From DATHZQ01 sp963823505 (GTDB taxonomy: Bacteria; Actinomycetota; Acidimicrobiia; Spongiisociales; UBA5794): a stretch of DNA of 64,000 bases. This document shows, one piece after another, positions 1 to 13,357 of this stretch. The translations under genes were made by a program, and so were the position numbers. The number at the start of each line of letters is the position of its first letter. Position 1 is the first letter of the stretch. The notes beneath the pieces are model-generated. The model worked only from the letters and a program-made list of their open reading frames with translations. It searched no databases and was not told where the DNA came from. The stretch spans positions 992,001-1,056,000 of the forward strand of contig CAWGLY010000005.1 in assembly GCA_963823505.1 (NCBI GenBank). The letters are read 5' to 3'.

Positions 1-793
1 ATGTCCGCACCGCATGATGGAGCCGGCGTCGCACGAGCTTCGACCATACCTTTGTGCCGAACCGCCGCGCCGTCTTGGAGCCGGGATCGAAGAGGTAGGT
101 CTGCGGGATGTCGATCAGCGGACCACGGCGCCGGGGTATCACCGTCGCTGACGGCAGCGGCCACACCTGATCCACGACCTGCGCCGCATTTCGCTGCCAG
201 GGAGGCAAGCCGGCGAAGCGCTCCGGTGCCGGACTGCGATAGGCGGTGAAGCCCGCCGCGGCAAGCCCGTCGAGGTGACCGATGGAGTTGCGGGGGTAGA
301 CGAACGAGCGAAGCTCGATCCCAGCCGACTCGGCCGCAGTGCGGCATGCCGCCAGATCCGAGGCAAAGGCCTCCTCGGTGCAGCCTGCCTCACCGGCGAT
401 CAGATGCCCGAAGGAATGCGACCCGATCTCCTGTGGGACTCTGCACGATTGAATTGCTGCCACCAGATCCGAGCCGTACCACGTCGGGTCGTCGGCGAGC
501 GAACCGCATGGATCGAGGTCGTACCAATCCTCCGGGTGCCATGCGTACGCAGGGCGGGCAATCTCTGGGTGCTTCCGGCCGTCCACCGGTGCGCAGTCCG
601 TCAAGAAGAGGTGCCCGACCACGGCCCACGTCGCCGCGATCTCGTACTCCTCCATGGCGGCGAGGACGTTGGCAACGACAGCACGCTCGGTCCGGTATGG
701 CGCGTCGTCGTGGGGGCGGCCGTGGTGAACGGCGCCCCACGACATCTCGAGGTCGATCGAGATCACGAACTGGGCGAGAGGATCGGGCTGCAT
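1..793 (-). CDS. Polysaccharide deacetylase family protein (NodB-like), 3' end beyond the window
   Basis: The minus strand reads open from an ATG at 793 through the left edge, giving 264 codons without a stop; the C-terminus lies outside the window. The protein opens with SIDLEMSWG, which resembles the first metal-binding motif of NodB-family deacetylases, and carries GSHSFGH near residue 125, the family's H-S-x-x-H zinc motif. A YPRNS segment and a late IDIPQ segment also fit the fold. Known members remove acetyl groups from N-acetylated sugars or related amides. It is transcribed divergently from the sulfotransferase at 855, with about 60 bases between the starts. It may belong to the neighbouring metabolite or surface-glycan locus, but the substrate cannot be read from sequence. 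No signal peptide is seen, so a cytoplasmic or membrane-associated role is likely. Confidence 0.8.
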   Translation of the reverse strand, partial: MQPDPLAQFVISIDLEMSWGAVHHGRPHDDAPYRTERAVVANVLAAMEEYEIAATWAVVGHLFLTDCAPVDGRKHPEIARPAYAWHPEDWYDLDPCGSLADDPTWYGSDLVAAIQSCRVPQEIGSHSFGHLIAGEAGCTEEAFASDLAACRTAAESAGIELRSFVYPRNSIGHLDGLAAAGFTAYRSPAPERFAGLPPWQRNAAQVVDQVWPLPSATVIPRRRGPLIDIPQTYLFDPGSKTARRFGTKVWSKLVRRRLHHAVRT

Positions 794-854
794 ACCCCTC
801 GATGCTACGCAGGCAGATCGCACTAGAGAGACCGTTCCCACTACTTTGACCGGA

Positions 855-1748
855 ATGTCGCAACCGATCCCCAACCTGTTCCTGGTGGGAGCCATGCGGG
901 CAGGGACCACCGCGCTCCATCGGGCCCTCGCCGCCCATCCGGATGTCTTCATGAGCTCGGTCAAGGAACCGGCCTTCTTCGCCGATCCGGCCGAACTCGA
1001 ACACGACAGCCGCGTTGCGTCCAAAGCCGGCTTCGCCGGCGATCGCGCCCAGTACCTGTCGCTGTTCAGCGAAGCACGCGACGCCGCCTACGTCGGCGAG
1101 TCGAGCACCCACTACACAAAACGGCCCAGGATCACAGGCATCGCAGACCGCATGGCGCAGATGTCACCCCGAGCACGCATCGTCTACCTCGTGCGAGATC
1201 CCGTCGACCGGACACTCAGCCACTACGCGTACGCCGTGCGCTCCAAGGACGAGCGCCGCAACAGTCTCGATGCGATTCAACAAGAGCCGTTCTACTGCGC
1301 CGTCAGCGACTACGCCTTCCAGATCCGCCCGTATCTGCAACGATTTGGGGCGAACCGTGTCCATCTCTGCGTCCTCGAGGAGCTGATGGATGATCCCGTG
1401 GCGGAGCTCAACCGCATGTTCACCTGGCTGGATCTGCCGCCCGTCGCCGACAGCGAGGACTTCCAACGGCGCAACGCAACGCCAGAGCAGGTGCACATGG
1501 CGCGAGGGCCCGAAGCGCTCCACAACGTGGCGAGGGCCGCCACGTATCAGCGAGTCGCACGGACCGCGCTCCCGACGCGGCTGCGCACCGCCGTGAGAAG
1601 CTGGCTCCATAGGCCGGTGCTCGGCTACGAGGTGCGCAACCCGGCCGTGGTCGGCTACCTGCGTCGGGTTCTCGATCCCACAGTGACCGACCTGGAACGC
1701 GATTTCGGGCGGACCTTCCCGCACTGGACCAGCCTGCGCCCGGATTGA
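855..1748 (+). CDS. PAPS-dependent sulfotransferase domain protein
   Basis: This 297-residue protein has both hallmarks of the sulfotransferase fold. Near the N-terminus, VGAMRAGTTALHRAL is the loop that binds the 5'-phosphosulfate of PAPS, and around residue 110 IVYLVRDPVDRTLSHY is the 3'-phosphate-binding strand and helix. The family moves sulfate from PAPS to a hydroxyl or amine of a sugar, lipid or small molecule. I chose the ATG at 855; a TTG three codons upstream is also possible. The gene lies upstream of a family 1 glycosyltransferase on the same strand and faces the NRPS operon, so it could sulfate the peptide or a sugar on it. That role is inference from position. Confidence 0.85.
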   Translation: MSQPIPNLFLVGAMRAGTTALHRALAAHPDVFMSSVKEPAFFADPAELEHDSRVASKAGFAGDRAQYLSLFSEARDAAYVGESSTHYTKRPRITGIADRMAQMSPRARIVYLVRDPVDRTLSHYAYAVRSKDERRNSLDAIQQEPFYCAVSDYAFQIRPYLQRFGANRVHLCVLEELMDDPVAELNRMFTWLDLPPVADSEDFQRRNATPEQVHMARGPEALHNVARAATYQRVARTALPTRLRTAVRSWLHRPVLGYEVRNPAVVGYLRRVLDPTVTDLERDFGRTFPHWTSLRPD

Positions 1749-1885
1749 CGGCAGTGGAACGATGGCGAGCCCCGGCCGGCCCCGAGAGGTGCAGGCTCGG
1801 TAGTACGGTGCGACAACGCCGAGGAGGCGGGAAGACCAAGCCGTCAATCGATCGCCGCGTAGCCGGCGTCGGGGAGTAGAGCTCT

Positions 1886-3262
1886 GTGGCCACGATCGTC
1901 ATCATCACCAGCGAGATGGCGGGGCGGATCAACATCAGCGCAGAGCTGAGCCGGCGACTCTCCGCAGTTGGACATCGGGTCGTCGTGGCCAGCCCGGCCG
2001 ACATCGGCGAAGCGGTTGCGGCTCGTGGCGCAACGTTCGTCCGGTTGACCCCGCGAGACCTCCCCGCCACTGCACCGTCTGGTCGTCGACGCACCGGCTT
2101 GTCCGGCCGCTTCCCCGCAGGGCTGCGCCGTCTCGCCACCGTCGGCCTCAGGCGCGATGCCGCCGTGCTCGCCATGGATCCCGAGGGGTTCCTCGACACG
2201 ATGCGTCGCCTCGATCCGGACCTCACACTCATCGACATCGAACTCCCGATGCACATCATGGCGACCGTTGGGAGCGCCCGCCCGGCTGCGCTCTGGACCT
2301 CCATGCTGTCGGTGTGGAAACGCCCCGGCCTGCCGCCCCTGCACACCGCGATCGTTCCGGGCGTTGGCGCCGCAGGAAGCACAGCAGGCATCGCGTGGGC
2401 ATGGCTCCGTTTCCGCATCGGTAAGTGGCTCGCACGACGTCGGCGCTTCGTCGCCCAGGCGGGTGCCGACCGTGTCTCAGTGCTGCGCCGGGTGGCCGAT
2501 CACACCGGATTCCCGTTCCGCACCGAAGCATCCCTCAACGATTGGCTGGTGCCGGTTACGTACCGCTCGCTCCCCACGTTGATGTTCAACGCCCGTGAGC
2601 TGGAGTTCCCGCACGACCCTCACCCGAGCAGCCGGTATGTGGGTCCCGTGCTCAACGACAGCGTCCCGTCGAGCGCTCCGGCCGCCACGCTGCAGGCACT
2701 CGCGGAGTTGTACGGCCGGAGGCAGCGGGGCGACTCCGCAGCGCTCATCTACTGCAGCTTCGGTGCCTGGCACAAGGGCGACGACGCCGACTTCTTCCTT
2801 CGGGTGATCTCCGCCGCTGCCGCACACCCGGAATGGGACGTCGTCATTGCCCTCGGCGGGCGTCTCGACACCGCAACCCTCGGCGAGACCCCGCCGAACG
2901 TGCACGTCTTCGACTGGGCGCCCCAGTTCGACATACTCCACCACGCCGACGTTGCGGTGCACCATGCGGGGATCAGCAGCGTCAACGAGTGCATCACCGC
3001 CGGAGTTCCGATGGTCGTCTACCCCTTCGACTTCCTGGATCAACTGGGCAATGCCGCCAGGGTCGAGTTCCATGGGATCGGAGTCGTGGGGGATCGCACG
3101 ACCGACACGCCGGCCATGATCAGATCCCGGATCGAGAAGGTGCTGATCGACCGTGACACCGCGGCAGCGATGGATCGGATGCGCAACGCATTCGCCACAT
3201 ACCAGGCGGAGAACCGGGCGGTGACGGCGATCGAGGCGCTCCTGCGCCCGGCCGAGTCGTAG
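1886..3262 (+). CDS. Family 1 glycosyltransferase (UGT/MGT type)
   Basis: A 458-residue GT-B protein starting with GTG. The N-terminal half begins with a Rossmann strand and the usual HRVVVASP turn of acceptor-binding domains. The C-terminal half carries the nucleotide-sugar signature: LIYCSFGAW near residue 290, then VFDWAPQFDIL, then VHHAGISSVNECITAGVPMV, which contains the family's H-x-G and E positions. Homologues glycosylate macrolides, glycopeptides, carotenoids and other small molecules. It stands 137 bases after the sulfotransferase and opposite the NRPS operon, so a tailoring role on the peptide is plausible. Donor sugar and acceptor cannot be assigned. Confidence 0.85.
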   Translation: MATIVIITSEMAGRINISAELSRRLSAVGHRVVVASPADIGEAVAARGATFVRLTPRDLPATAPSGRRRTGLSGRFPAGLRRLATVGLRRDAAVLAMDPEGFLDTMRRLDPDLTLIDIELPMHIMATVGSARPAALWTSMLSVWKRPGLPPLHTAIVPGVGAAGSTAGIAWAWLRFRIGKWLARRRRFVAQAGADRVSVLRRVADHTGFPFRTEASLNDWLVPVTYRSLPTLMFNARELEFPHDPHPSSRYVGPVLNDSVPSSAPAATLQALAELYGRRQRGDSAALIYCSFGAWHKGDDADFFLRVISAAAAHPEWDVVIALGGRLDTATLGETPPNVHVFDWAPQFDILHHADVAVHHAGISSVNECITAGVPMVVYPFDFLDQLGNAARVEFHGIGVVGDRTTDTPAMIRSRIEKVLIDRDTAAAMDRMRNAFATYQAENRAVTAIEALLRPAES

Positions 3263-3328
3263 GAGACTGGCCGGGTGTACGCTTCCCGAGCCCAGCAATG
3301 GGAAGAGACCGCACCCAGGGGGAGCTCG

Positions 3329-3991
3329 ATGACTGCTACCAACGATCCGAGATCGAGAGCGCCGCGCTCGCCGGCTCGACGTGCGCTGCGAGCGTTTGCC
3401 CCGCGGCGCATCGCTCACGCCCACTCCGGCACCCACAGCTACGCCTACGTGGTGGTGGAGGGCGCAGAGATATCGGGCAACATCCAATTCCCCATCGGCG
3501 ACCTCAACGAGGTGTTGTCGTTGTCGATCCCCAGCGAGGAAGCGGGGGCGCTCGCCGCCCTCAGGGAGCACCGCGAGACCATCGAGCTCTACGCAGCAGA
3601 GCATCTCGCGATCGGCACGGGTGCCTCCATTTGGAGCATGGCCTTCACAGGGTTGCGCGTCCTCGAGCGCAAGGCTGGTTCGTACGCGATCCTCGAGTAC
3701 CGGCTCTCCGGCGCCGGCGACCCGGTCCCCCGCCGCTTCACCATCAGGTATGACGGGATCATCCACGCCAAGCCGCACCACGAGGCCATCGTCATCGTCA
3801 AGACGTCCGCAGGTTTTGGACCGCTCCACACCGTCACCGAACAGCGGCTTCCCTTCTCGGCAGCGACGACCGCTCACGATGTGACGATCCCTGAGGCCTC
3901 CCTCGTCCGCAATCTGTCCGGTGCGTTCGAGTGGGTCGGCAGCGAAGCCAGAGAGCTGACCCGCCGCGCTCGGAAGCGTCTCAGGAAGTAG
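3329..3991 (+). CDS. Conserved-looking protein of unknown function in the metabolite locus
   Basis: A 220-residue protein starting at an ATG preceded by a purine-rich GGGGGAG ribosome binding site; a GTG 18 codons upstream has no comparable site. The first 35 residues are Arg/Pro/Ala rich and basic. The rest alternates short hydrophobic strands with charged turns, compatible with a beta-rich soluble domain. The tract HSGTHSYAYVVVEG, with ISGNIQFPIGDLNEVLSL after it, loosely recalls the extracytoplasmic domain found at the front of some HupE/UreJ proteins, but no membrane segments follow and I do not assign function. It ends nine bases from the convergent NRPS stop, and follows the glycosyltransferase by 66 bases, probably as one transcript. 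Confidence 0.65.
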   Translation: MTATNDPRSRAPRSPARRALRAFAPRRIAHAHSGTHSYAYVVVEGAEISGNIQFPIGDLNEVLSLSIPSEEAGALAALREHRETIELYAAEHLAIGTGASIWSMAFTGLRVLERKAGSYAILEYRLSGAGDPVPRRFTIRYDGIIHAKPHHEAIVIVKTSAGFGPLHTVTEQRLPFSAATTAHDVTIPEASLVRNLSGAFEWVGSEARELTRRARKRLRK

Positions 3992-4000
3992 CGCCGGTCT

Positions 4001-7000
4001 TCAGCGACCCTCGGGCGCAGCTGCTGCCGGAAACACTGCCAGGCGTGCCAACCCGGCAACGGTGGGGTGCTCGAAGAACTGCTTGGGGCTGATCGTCATA
4101 CCGGCTTGATGCGCTCTGGCGATGATCCTGATGCTCAGAATCGAGTCTCCGCCGAGCTCGAAGAAGTTGTCGGTAGCGCCGATCGGTTCGATGCCGAGCA
4201 CGCTCTCCCAGATGGCAGCGAGTTGCTGTTCCACGGGGCCGTGCGGCGCAACAAACTCGGACCCTGCCTCAGACGGAGCATCCCCGAACGCGGGGAGGGA
4301 TCCACGATCGATCTTCCCCGTGGCACCTCGTGGGAGTGCTCCCACCACGACCCACAGGCCGGGAATCATCACCTGGGGAAGGCGCTGGGCCACAAAGCCG
4401 CGAAGATCGTCGATGTCGGCCTCCCCCTCGACGTAGGCACCGAGTGCACCGGCGGACCGGTGCGGCTCAGCGGGGTGGTCGAGCACCACGACGGCGTCGC
4501 GGACTCCCGGGTGCTGCCTGAGCACCATCTCGATCTCACCCAGCTCGATGCGCTGGCCCCGCAGCTTCACCTGATGGTCAGCCCGGCCCAACAAGTCGAG
4601 CGACCCGTCGGGGAGATACCGGGCGAGGTCGCCGGTGCGGTAGAGACGAGTTGGGCCAACCAGAGGCACATCGACCTCGATGAATCGCTCTGCGGTCAGC
4701 TCGGGCCTGCCGAGATACCCCCTGGCGAGATTGACGCCGCCGACGTGGATCTCCCCAGGGACACCGACAGGCACAGGGCGTGCCGATCCATCCAGCAGGT
4801 AGACCTGCGTGTTGGCGATCGGCGTGCCGATCGGCACCCGGAGCGTCCCGGCAGGCGACGGCGACGGGTCGAGACGATGGACGGTGCACCACACTGTGGA
4901 CTCCGTAGGCCCGTATTCGTTGACGAGCGCCGTGTCCGGAAGGGCCGCGAAGTGGCGGCGCACCAGGTCGGGCGGGCACGGCTCACCGGCGACCATCACC
5001 AGGCGAAGCGACCGCAGCAGGACCGGGTCCGCCCATTCGAGGAGCAGGTTGTAGAGCGTCGGCAGTGCAAGCGTGTGCGTGACGTCGTGGGTGGCGATCA
5101 GCTCCGCGAGGTGGGCAACGTCCTGTTCCATTCGCGGTCCGGGGAGCACCAGGGTGCCACCCTGGGTGAGCGTCGAGAACAGCCCAGCCACCGAGCTATC
5201 GAAGATGAACGGCGACAAGAGCAGGAACGTGTCCACCGGCTCGCCATAGGCACCCAGCCGGGCAGTGGTCGAATTGACCAGGCTGCGGTGGCTCACTGCC
5301 ACGCCCTTCGGCGTGCCGGTCGACCCGGACGTGAAGATCACGTAGGCGAGATCGTCCGGGCCTGAGGCGGCCAGGCTGGTCGCTGGTGATGCGGGCTCCG
5401 GTGCGGCCGTCACCGCACCTGCGCCGTCGACGTGAATCGCCGGCAGCGACTCGTCGCCGCTGTCCGTACCCGGCTCGGTGATCACCGCCCGAGCAGCGGT
5501 CTCCTCGAGGAGAAGTGACCGTCGCAGCGGCGGAAGACCCGAGTCGATCGGCACGTATGCGGCTCCGGCCATCAGCACGCCGAAGATTGCCACCACCATG
5601 CCAGGAGATCGCGGCATGTCGATGCCGATGCGGTCGTCGGGGCCGACACCGAGGCGGGTGAGGTGGCGCGCCACGATCTCGGCGCGAGCCGCCAGCTCCC
5701 GATAGGTCACCACAACGCCGGAACCCACCACGGCCACGCGTTCCGGGTGGGCGGCGGCCGCTTCGAGCATCATCTGATGAGCCGTGCCGTCGATCGGGTA
5801 CTCCGCGGCAGTGGCATTCCAATGGTGGAGCACCTCGACGAGCTCGGCGCTGGGCAACGCCTGAAGATCACCCAGCCGCGTGTCCGGTGCCGCGACGAGA
5901 GCCTCGACGAGATGTGCGAGCTGTCGAGCCATCCGGCCGATGATCGCGCCTTCGTACCGGTCGGCGTCGTAGAGGAAGATCACTTCGATCTCGTCGCCCG
6001 GCATCACGAGGACCGCCAGCGGGTAGTTGCTGCGCTGCAAGTACCGGATGTCGGAAGTGGTCAGCGAGCTTGCCGCCGATCCGGGATTCGGGACGTTCTC
6101 GAACACGAGCAAGGTCTCGAACAGCGGTTCCCCACCGGGGACATCGCTCCACCCCTGGACGTCGACCAGGGCGGCTGTCTCATGGGCTGATGCCGCGACC
6201 TGCCGAGCCTGGACCACGTGGAGGTAGTCGAGCACGGCCTGGTCGGTGGGGACGGCGAGACGAACCGGAACCGTGTTGATGAAGAGACCCACCATGTCGA
6301 GCGCCCCGGGCAGCTCAGGGGGACGGCCCGCCACCGTCGCTCCGAAGACGATGTCGTCGCTGCTGCTGTACCGGCTGAGCAGGAGCGCCCAGGCGGCGCG
6401 GAAGATCGTATTGATGGTGAGGCCGTGGCGACGGGCAAACCCAGCCGCTCCCGCGCTGCCTTCGGCCGAGATGTGGATGACCTCCTCGGCATGACGTTCC
6501 GCCCACCCGGCTCCGTTGGGCCGCTCCCCGATCCGCGGCGAGGTAGCTGCGCCGAACCCGCTGAGTTCGCCACGCCAGAACGCCTCGGCCGGTGCAGCAT
6601 CCTGGGCTTTCAGCCACCGGACGTAGTCACGGTACGGCGGGGGCGCCGCCAGGTCGGACTGGCTGCCGGAGGCCAGGGCCTCGTAGCTGCGAAACACCTC
6701 GTCGAGGACCACACCCATCGACCACCCGTCCACGATGATGTGGTGATGACTCCAGACGAAACGGTGCGTCTGCTCCCCTGTGCGAAAGATGGCGAAGCGC
6801 ATCAACGGGGCGGCGTCGAGCACAAAGCCGCGGCGTCGATCCGCCTCTAGAAAGCCTTCCAGCAATCTGTCCTGTTCGGCCGCGTCGGCGGCGGCCCAGT
6901 CGCCCTCTTCCCAATCTGCCTCTGCGGTCTTCCGCACGATCTGCAGCGGTTGTTCGCGGCCTTCCCATGCGAAGAGCGACCGCAGCGCAGGATGCCGGTC

Positions 7001-7177
7001 GATGACCAGCTGCCAGCTCTTGCGAAACACGTCGGCGTCGAGAGCGCCGTGCAGCACGCACGTGTACTGCTGGAAGTACAACGGGGAGTCAGGGGCGTAC
7101 AGCGTGTGGAAGAGGATGCCCTGCTGTACCGGAGTCAGCGGGTAGATCGCATCGATGTTGACGTTGGCCGCGGTCAC
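4001..7177 (-). CDS. Nonribosomal peptide synthetase, C-A-PCP module (substrate unassigned)
   Basis: A 1058-residue single module, last gene of the operon. The condensation domain spans about residues 5-450 and has the catalytic HHIIVDG at 145-151. The adenylation domain follows, with FTSGSTGTPKG, NEYGPTE, YRTGD and the a10 motif GATGKIDR. The peptidyl carrier has FFELGGDSIL with the phosphopantetheine serine at 1012. Aligning the pocket by eye to GrsA gives D-S-A-L-M-A-E-V-W, which I cannot match to a known amino acid. Start is GTG, only 10 bases after the stop of the upstream NRPS, so translation is probably coupled. The N-terminal YPLTPVQQGILFH fits a condensation domain fed in trans. There is no thioesterase here, so release must happen elsewhere; the first NRPS of the operon carries a hydrolase. 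Confidence 0.93.
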   Translation of the reverse strand: MTAANVNIDAIYPLTPVQQGILFHTLYAPDSPLYFQQYTCVLHGALDADVFRKSWQLVIDRHPALRSLFAWEGREQPLQIVRKTAEADWEEGDWAAADAAEQDRLLEGFLEADRRRGFVLDAAPLMRFAIFRTGEQTHRFVWSHHHIIVDGWSMGVVLDEVFRSYEALASGSQSDLAAPPPYRDYVRWLKAQDAAPAEAFWRGELSGFGAATSPRIGERPNGAGWAERHAEEVIHISAEGSAGAAGFARRHGLTINTIFRAAWALLLSRYSSSDDIVFGATVAGRPPELPGALDMVGLFINTVPVRLAVPTDQAVLDYLHVVQARQVAASAHETAALVDVQGWSDVPGGEPLFETLLVFENVPNPGSAASSLTTSDIRYLQRSNYPLAVLVMPGDEIEVIFLYDADRYEGAIIGRMARQLAHLVEALVAAPDTRLGDLQALPSAELVEVLHHWNATAAEYPIDGTAHQMMLEAAAAHPERVAVVGSGVVVTYRELAARAEIVARHLTRLGVGPDDRIGIDMPRSPGMVVAIFGVLMAGAAYVPIDSGLPPLRRSLLLEETAARAVITEPGTDSGDESLPAIHVDGAGAVTAAPEPASPATSLAASGPDDLAYVIFTSGSTGTPKGVAVSHRSLVNSTTARLGAYGEPVDTFLLLSPFIFDSSVAGLFSTLTQGGTLVLPGPRMEQDVAHLAELIATHDVTHTLALPTLYNLLLEWADPVLLRSLRLVMVAGEPCPPDLVRRHFAALPDTALVNEYGPTESTVWCTVHRLDPSPSPAGTLRVPIGTPIANTQVYLLDGSARPVPVGVPGEIHVGGVNLARGYLGRPELTAERFIEVDVPLVGPTRLYRTGDLARYLPDGSLDLLGRADHQVKLRGQRIELGEIEMVLRQHPGVRDAVVVLDHPAEPHRSAGALGAYVEGEADIDDLRGFVAQRLPQVMIPGLWVVVGALPRGATGKIDRGSLPAFGDAPSEAGSEFVAPHGPVEQQLAAIWESVLGIEPIGATDNFFELGGDSILSIRIIARAHQAGMTISPKQFFEHPTVAGLARLAVFPAAAAPEGR

Positions 7178-7187
7178 TGCGTCTGGC

Positions 7188-11449
<4,262 letters not shown>

Positions 11450-11453
<4 letters not shown>

Positions 11454-11713
11454 GGGACGTCCTCGACCGGGACCTCTGCGGCGCCCTGGGCTGCCAGGTA
11501 GGTCACCATCGCGGCGACGGTCCCGAATTGCTCGACGGTCACGTCGGCATCGGGCACGCGGATACCAAAACGCTCCCGAATGAACGCAACCAACCTCACG
11601 TAGGCGATCGAGTCGAACCCGATGAGGACCAGGTCGTCGTCCACTTCGAGGTCGACGTCCTCGCCGACGTCGCGTAGTTGCTGTTCGATGTACTCAGTGA
11701 GAATGGTTTCCAT
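11450..11713 (-). CDS. Stand-alone acyl/peptidyl carrier protein (PltL/RedO-like role)
   Basis: An 87-residue acidic carrier protein with the phosphopantetheine site GFDSIAYVRL. I prefer the ATG at 11713 because ACAGGAACC precedes it and the protein then begins directly with helix 1; an ATG at 11746 would add 11 low-complexity residues. It sits between the stand-alone adenylation enzyme and the interrupted NRPS, overlapping the latter by four bases. In pyrrole pathways (pyoluteorin, prodigiosin, clorobiocin) such a carrier holds L-proline while a flavoprotein oxidises it. The gene order adenylation enzyme, carrier and dehydrogenase supports the same role here. It should be activated by the PPTase at 20.6 kb. 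Confidence 0.9.
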
Positions 11714-11764
11714 GGTTCCTGTGGTGCTGTGAGTCGTGGGCGTCATGATGGTGGATGTGTGGAG

Positions 11765-13357
11765 TCACGTGTCGCGGGCGGCATCGTGCGCTGCGGTGAC
11801 CAGCGCCACCCGGTCGGCCTTGCCTGTGGACGTCCGTGGCACGCTGTCGACGATCTTCACGAGGCGAGGCAGCGCATACTTCGGCAGCTGCTGTGCGGCG
11901 TGAGCGGTGAGGTCCGAAGCATCTGGGGCATCGCCTGTGTCGGCGTGGAGCGTCACGACCGCCTCGATCTGCACGCTGCCTTCGCCATCGGGCACCGCAT
12001 AGACCACGGCCTGCTCGACGGCCTCGTGGCTGATGAGGGCGGTTTCCACCTCGTCGAGCTCGACCCGGTTCCCCCTCGTCTTCACCATGCGGTCTTTTCT
12101 GCCGATGAGGCGGAAGTGCCCGTTGGCCTGTTGCTGCACGAGGTCGCCTGTCTTGTGCCAGCGCTGCGGAGTGCCGTCCGGGCCGGGCCGGTATTCGGTG
12201 CACTCGGCCGTGAGCTCGGGCTGCCGCCAATAGCCGACCATCTGGGTGGGACTGTGAATGAGCAGCTCCCCCGTCTCACCCTCCGCAACCTCGCAACCTG
12301 CCGCATCCAGGACCAGGGCGTGCATTCCCGGGTAGAGCCCGCCGATCGAGATCGGCTCATTCGTGTCGTCGGCGAGTTCGGGGACGACGAGGTACGTGAC
12401 ACCGTTCACCTCGGCAGGCCCGTAGACGTTGACGAAGCGCGCATCGGGAAGCCGGCGCATCAGCGCCCTGAGGTCCTTCGTGGGGAACACTTCGCCACCG
12501 AACGCAACCCACCTCAGCCGTGACAGGTCCCTGTCCTCGAGCGCTCCCCTGTGCAGCATCTGGACCAAGGCAAAAGGTACGGCATTGACGATCGTGACCG
12601 CATCGTCGGCGAGCATTTGCGAGAAGCTTGCCGGAAGGCGTGCATGTGCCTCTGGGATCACGACGATCGTCGCTCCGGCGACGACCGCCCCCCAGAGCTC
12701 GAACAGCGAGAGGTCGAAGTTGAGCGGCGGGTGGTTGGCGATCCGGTCGCCTGGCACGAACCCGAACGTTGTGGCGGCAACCTCGCCGTAGGCCAGGCCG
12801 CTGCGATGGGTGTGGACGATGCCTTTGGGTCGGCCCGTGGAACCGGAGGTGAAGATGATGTAGGCGACATCGTCTTCAGTGATCGAGACTTGGGGAGCCG
12901 TTGCGGGATAGGACCACACGTCGTCCCATTCGAGCGAAGCGAAGTCGTTGCCTGTCGCTGTGATGCCGACGAGGAGCTGGAGGCCCACGTCCGGCGCCAG
13001 CGCCACCGCCGTCTTGCGCGTGGTTTTGCCGATCACGAGGTGCGAGATGTCGGAATCCTCGAGGATGTGCTTCACGTAGGCCGCCGGCGCATCGGGGTTC
13101 ACCGGCACGTAGACCGCACCGGCCTTCATGATGCCGAACAGCGCCACGTAGAGGTCCAATGACTTGTGGGCGTACAGGCCGACCCGATCACCGGGCACCA
13201 CTCCCTGGTCCAGCAGCATGTTGGCGAAGCTGTTGGAGCGGGCATCGAGCTCGCCATAGGTGATGCTCTTGCCCGACATCCGCAGTGCCTCGTGTTCCGG
13301 ATCGGCGGCCGCGGCACGAGTGATCGCGTCGGGGATCAGGGCAAGCGGATCGCGCAT
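11765..13357 (-). CDS. Stand-alone amino acid adenylation enzyme, prolyl-carrier ligase type (PltF/RedM-like)
   Basis: A 530-residue AMP-forming ligase with FTSGSTGRPKG, the pocket segment NFDLSLFELW, the segment FVNVYGPAEVNGVTYLVV, HKTGD, and the a10 lysine in STGKADR. It has no condensation or carrier domain of its own. The run VPFALVQML ... LRWVAFGGEVFPTKDLRALM and the GPAEVN motif are, from memory, typical of the proline-specific PltF, RedM and CloN4 enzymes. The expected reaction is loading L-proline (or a related cyclic imino acid) on the carrier encoded 51 bases downstream. The ATG overlaps the stop of the dehydrogenase gene by one base (TGATG), indicating translational coupling. Substrate assignment rests on family resemblance and gene order. 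Confidence 0.88.
   Translation of the reverse strand: MRDPLALIPDAITRAAAADPEHEALRMSGKSITYGELDARSNSFANMLLDQGVVPGDRVGLYAHKSLDLYVALFGIMKAGAVYVPVNPDAPAAYVKHILEDSDISHLVIGKTTRKTAVALAPDVGLQLLVGITATGNDFASLEWDDVWSYPATAPQVSITEDDVAYIIFTSGSTGRPKGIVHTHRSGLAYGEVAATTFGFVPGDRIANHPPLNFDLSLFELWGAVVAGATIVVIPEAHARLPASFSQMLADDAVTIVNAVPFALVQMLHRGALEDRDLSRLRWVAFGGEVFPTKDLRALMRRLPDARFVNVYGPAEVNGVTYLVVPELADDTNEPISIGGLYPGMHALVLDAAGCEVAEGETGELLIHSPTQMVGYWRQPELTAECTEYRPGPDGTPQRWHKTGDLVQQQANGHFRLIGRKDRMVKTRGNRVELDEVETALISHEAVEQAVVYAVPDGEGSVQIEAVVTLHADTGDAPDASDLTAHAAQQLPKYALPRLVKIVDSVPRTSTGKADRVALVTAAHDAARDT

Noticed and set aside
2477..3877. Long minus-strand open frame of 466 codons opposite the glycosyltransferase and unknown protein
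   Set aside because: It is a shadow: the composition is Arg/Asp/Gly-rich without motifs, while the plus-strand frames carry clear family signatures.
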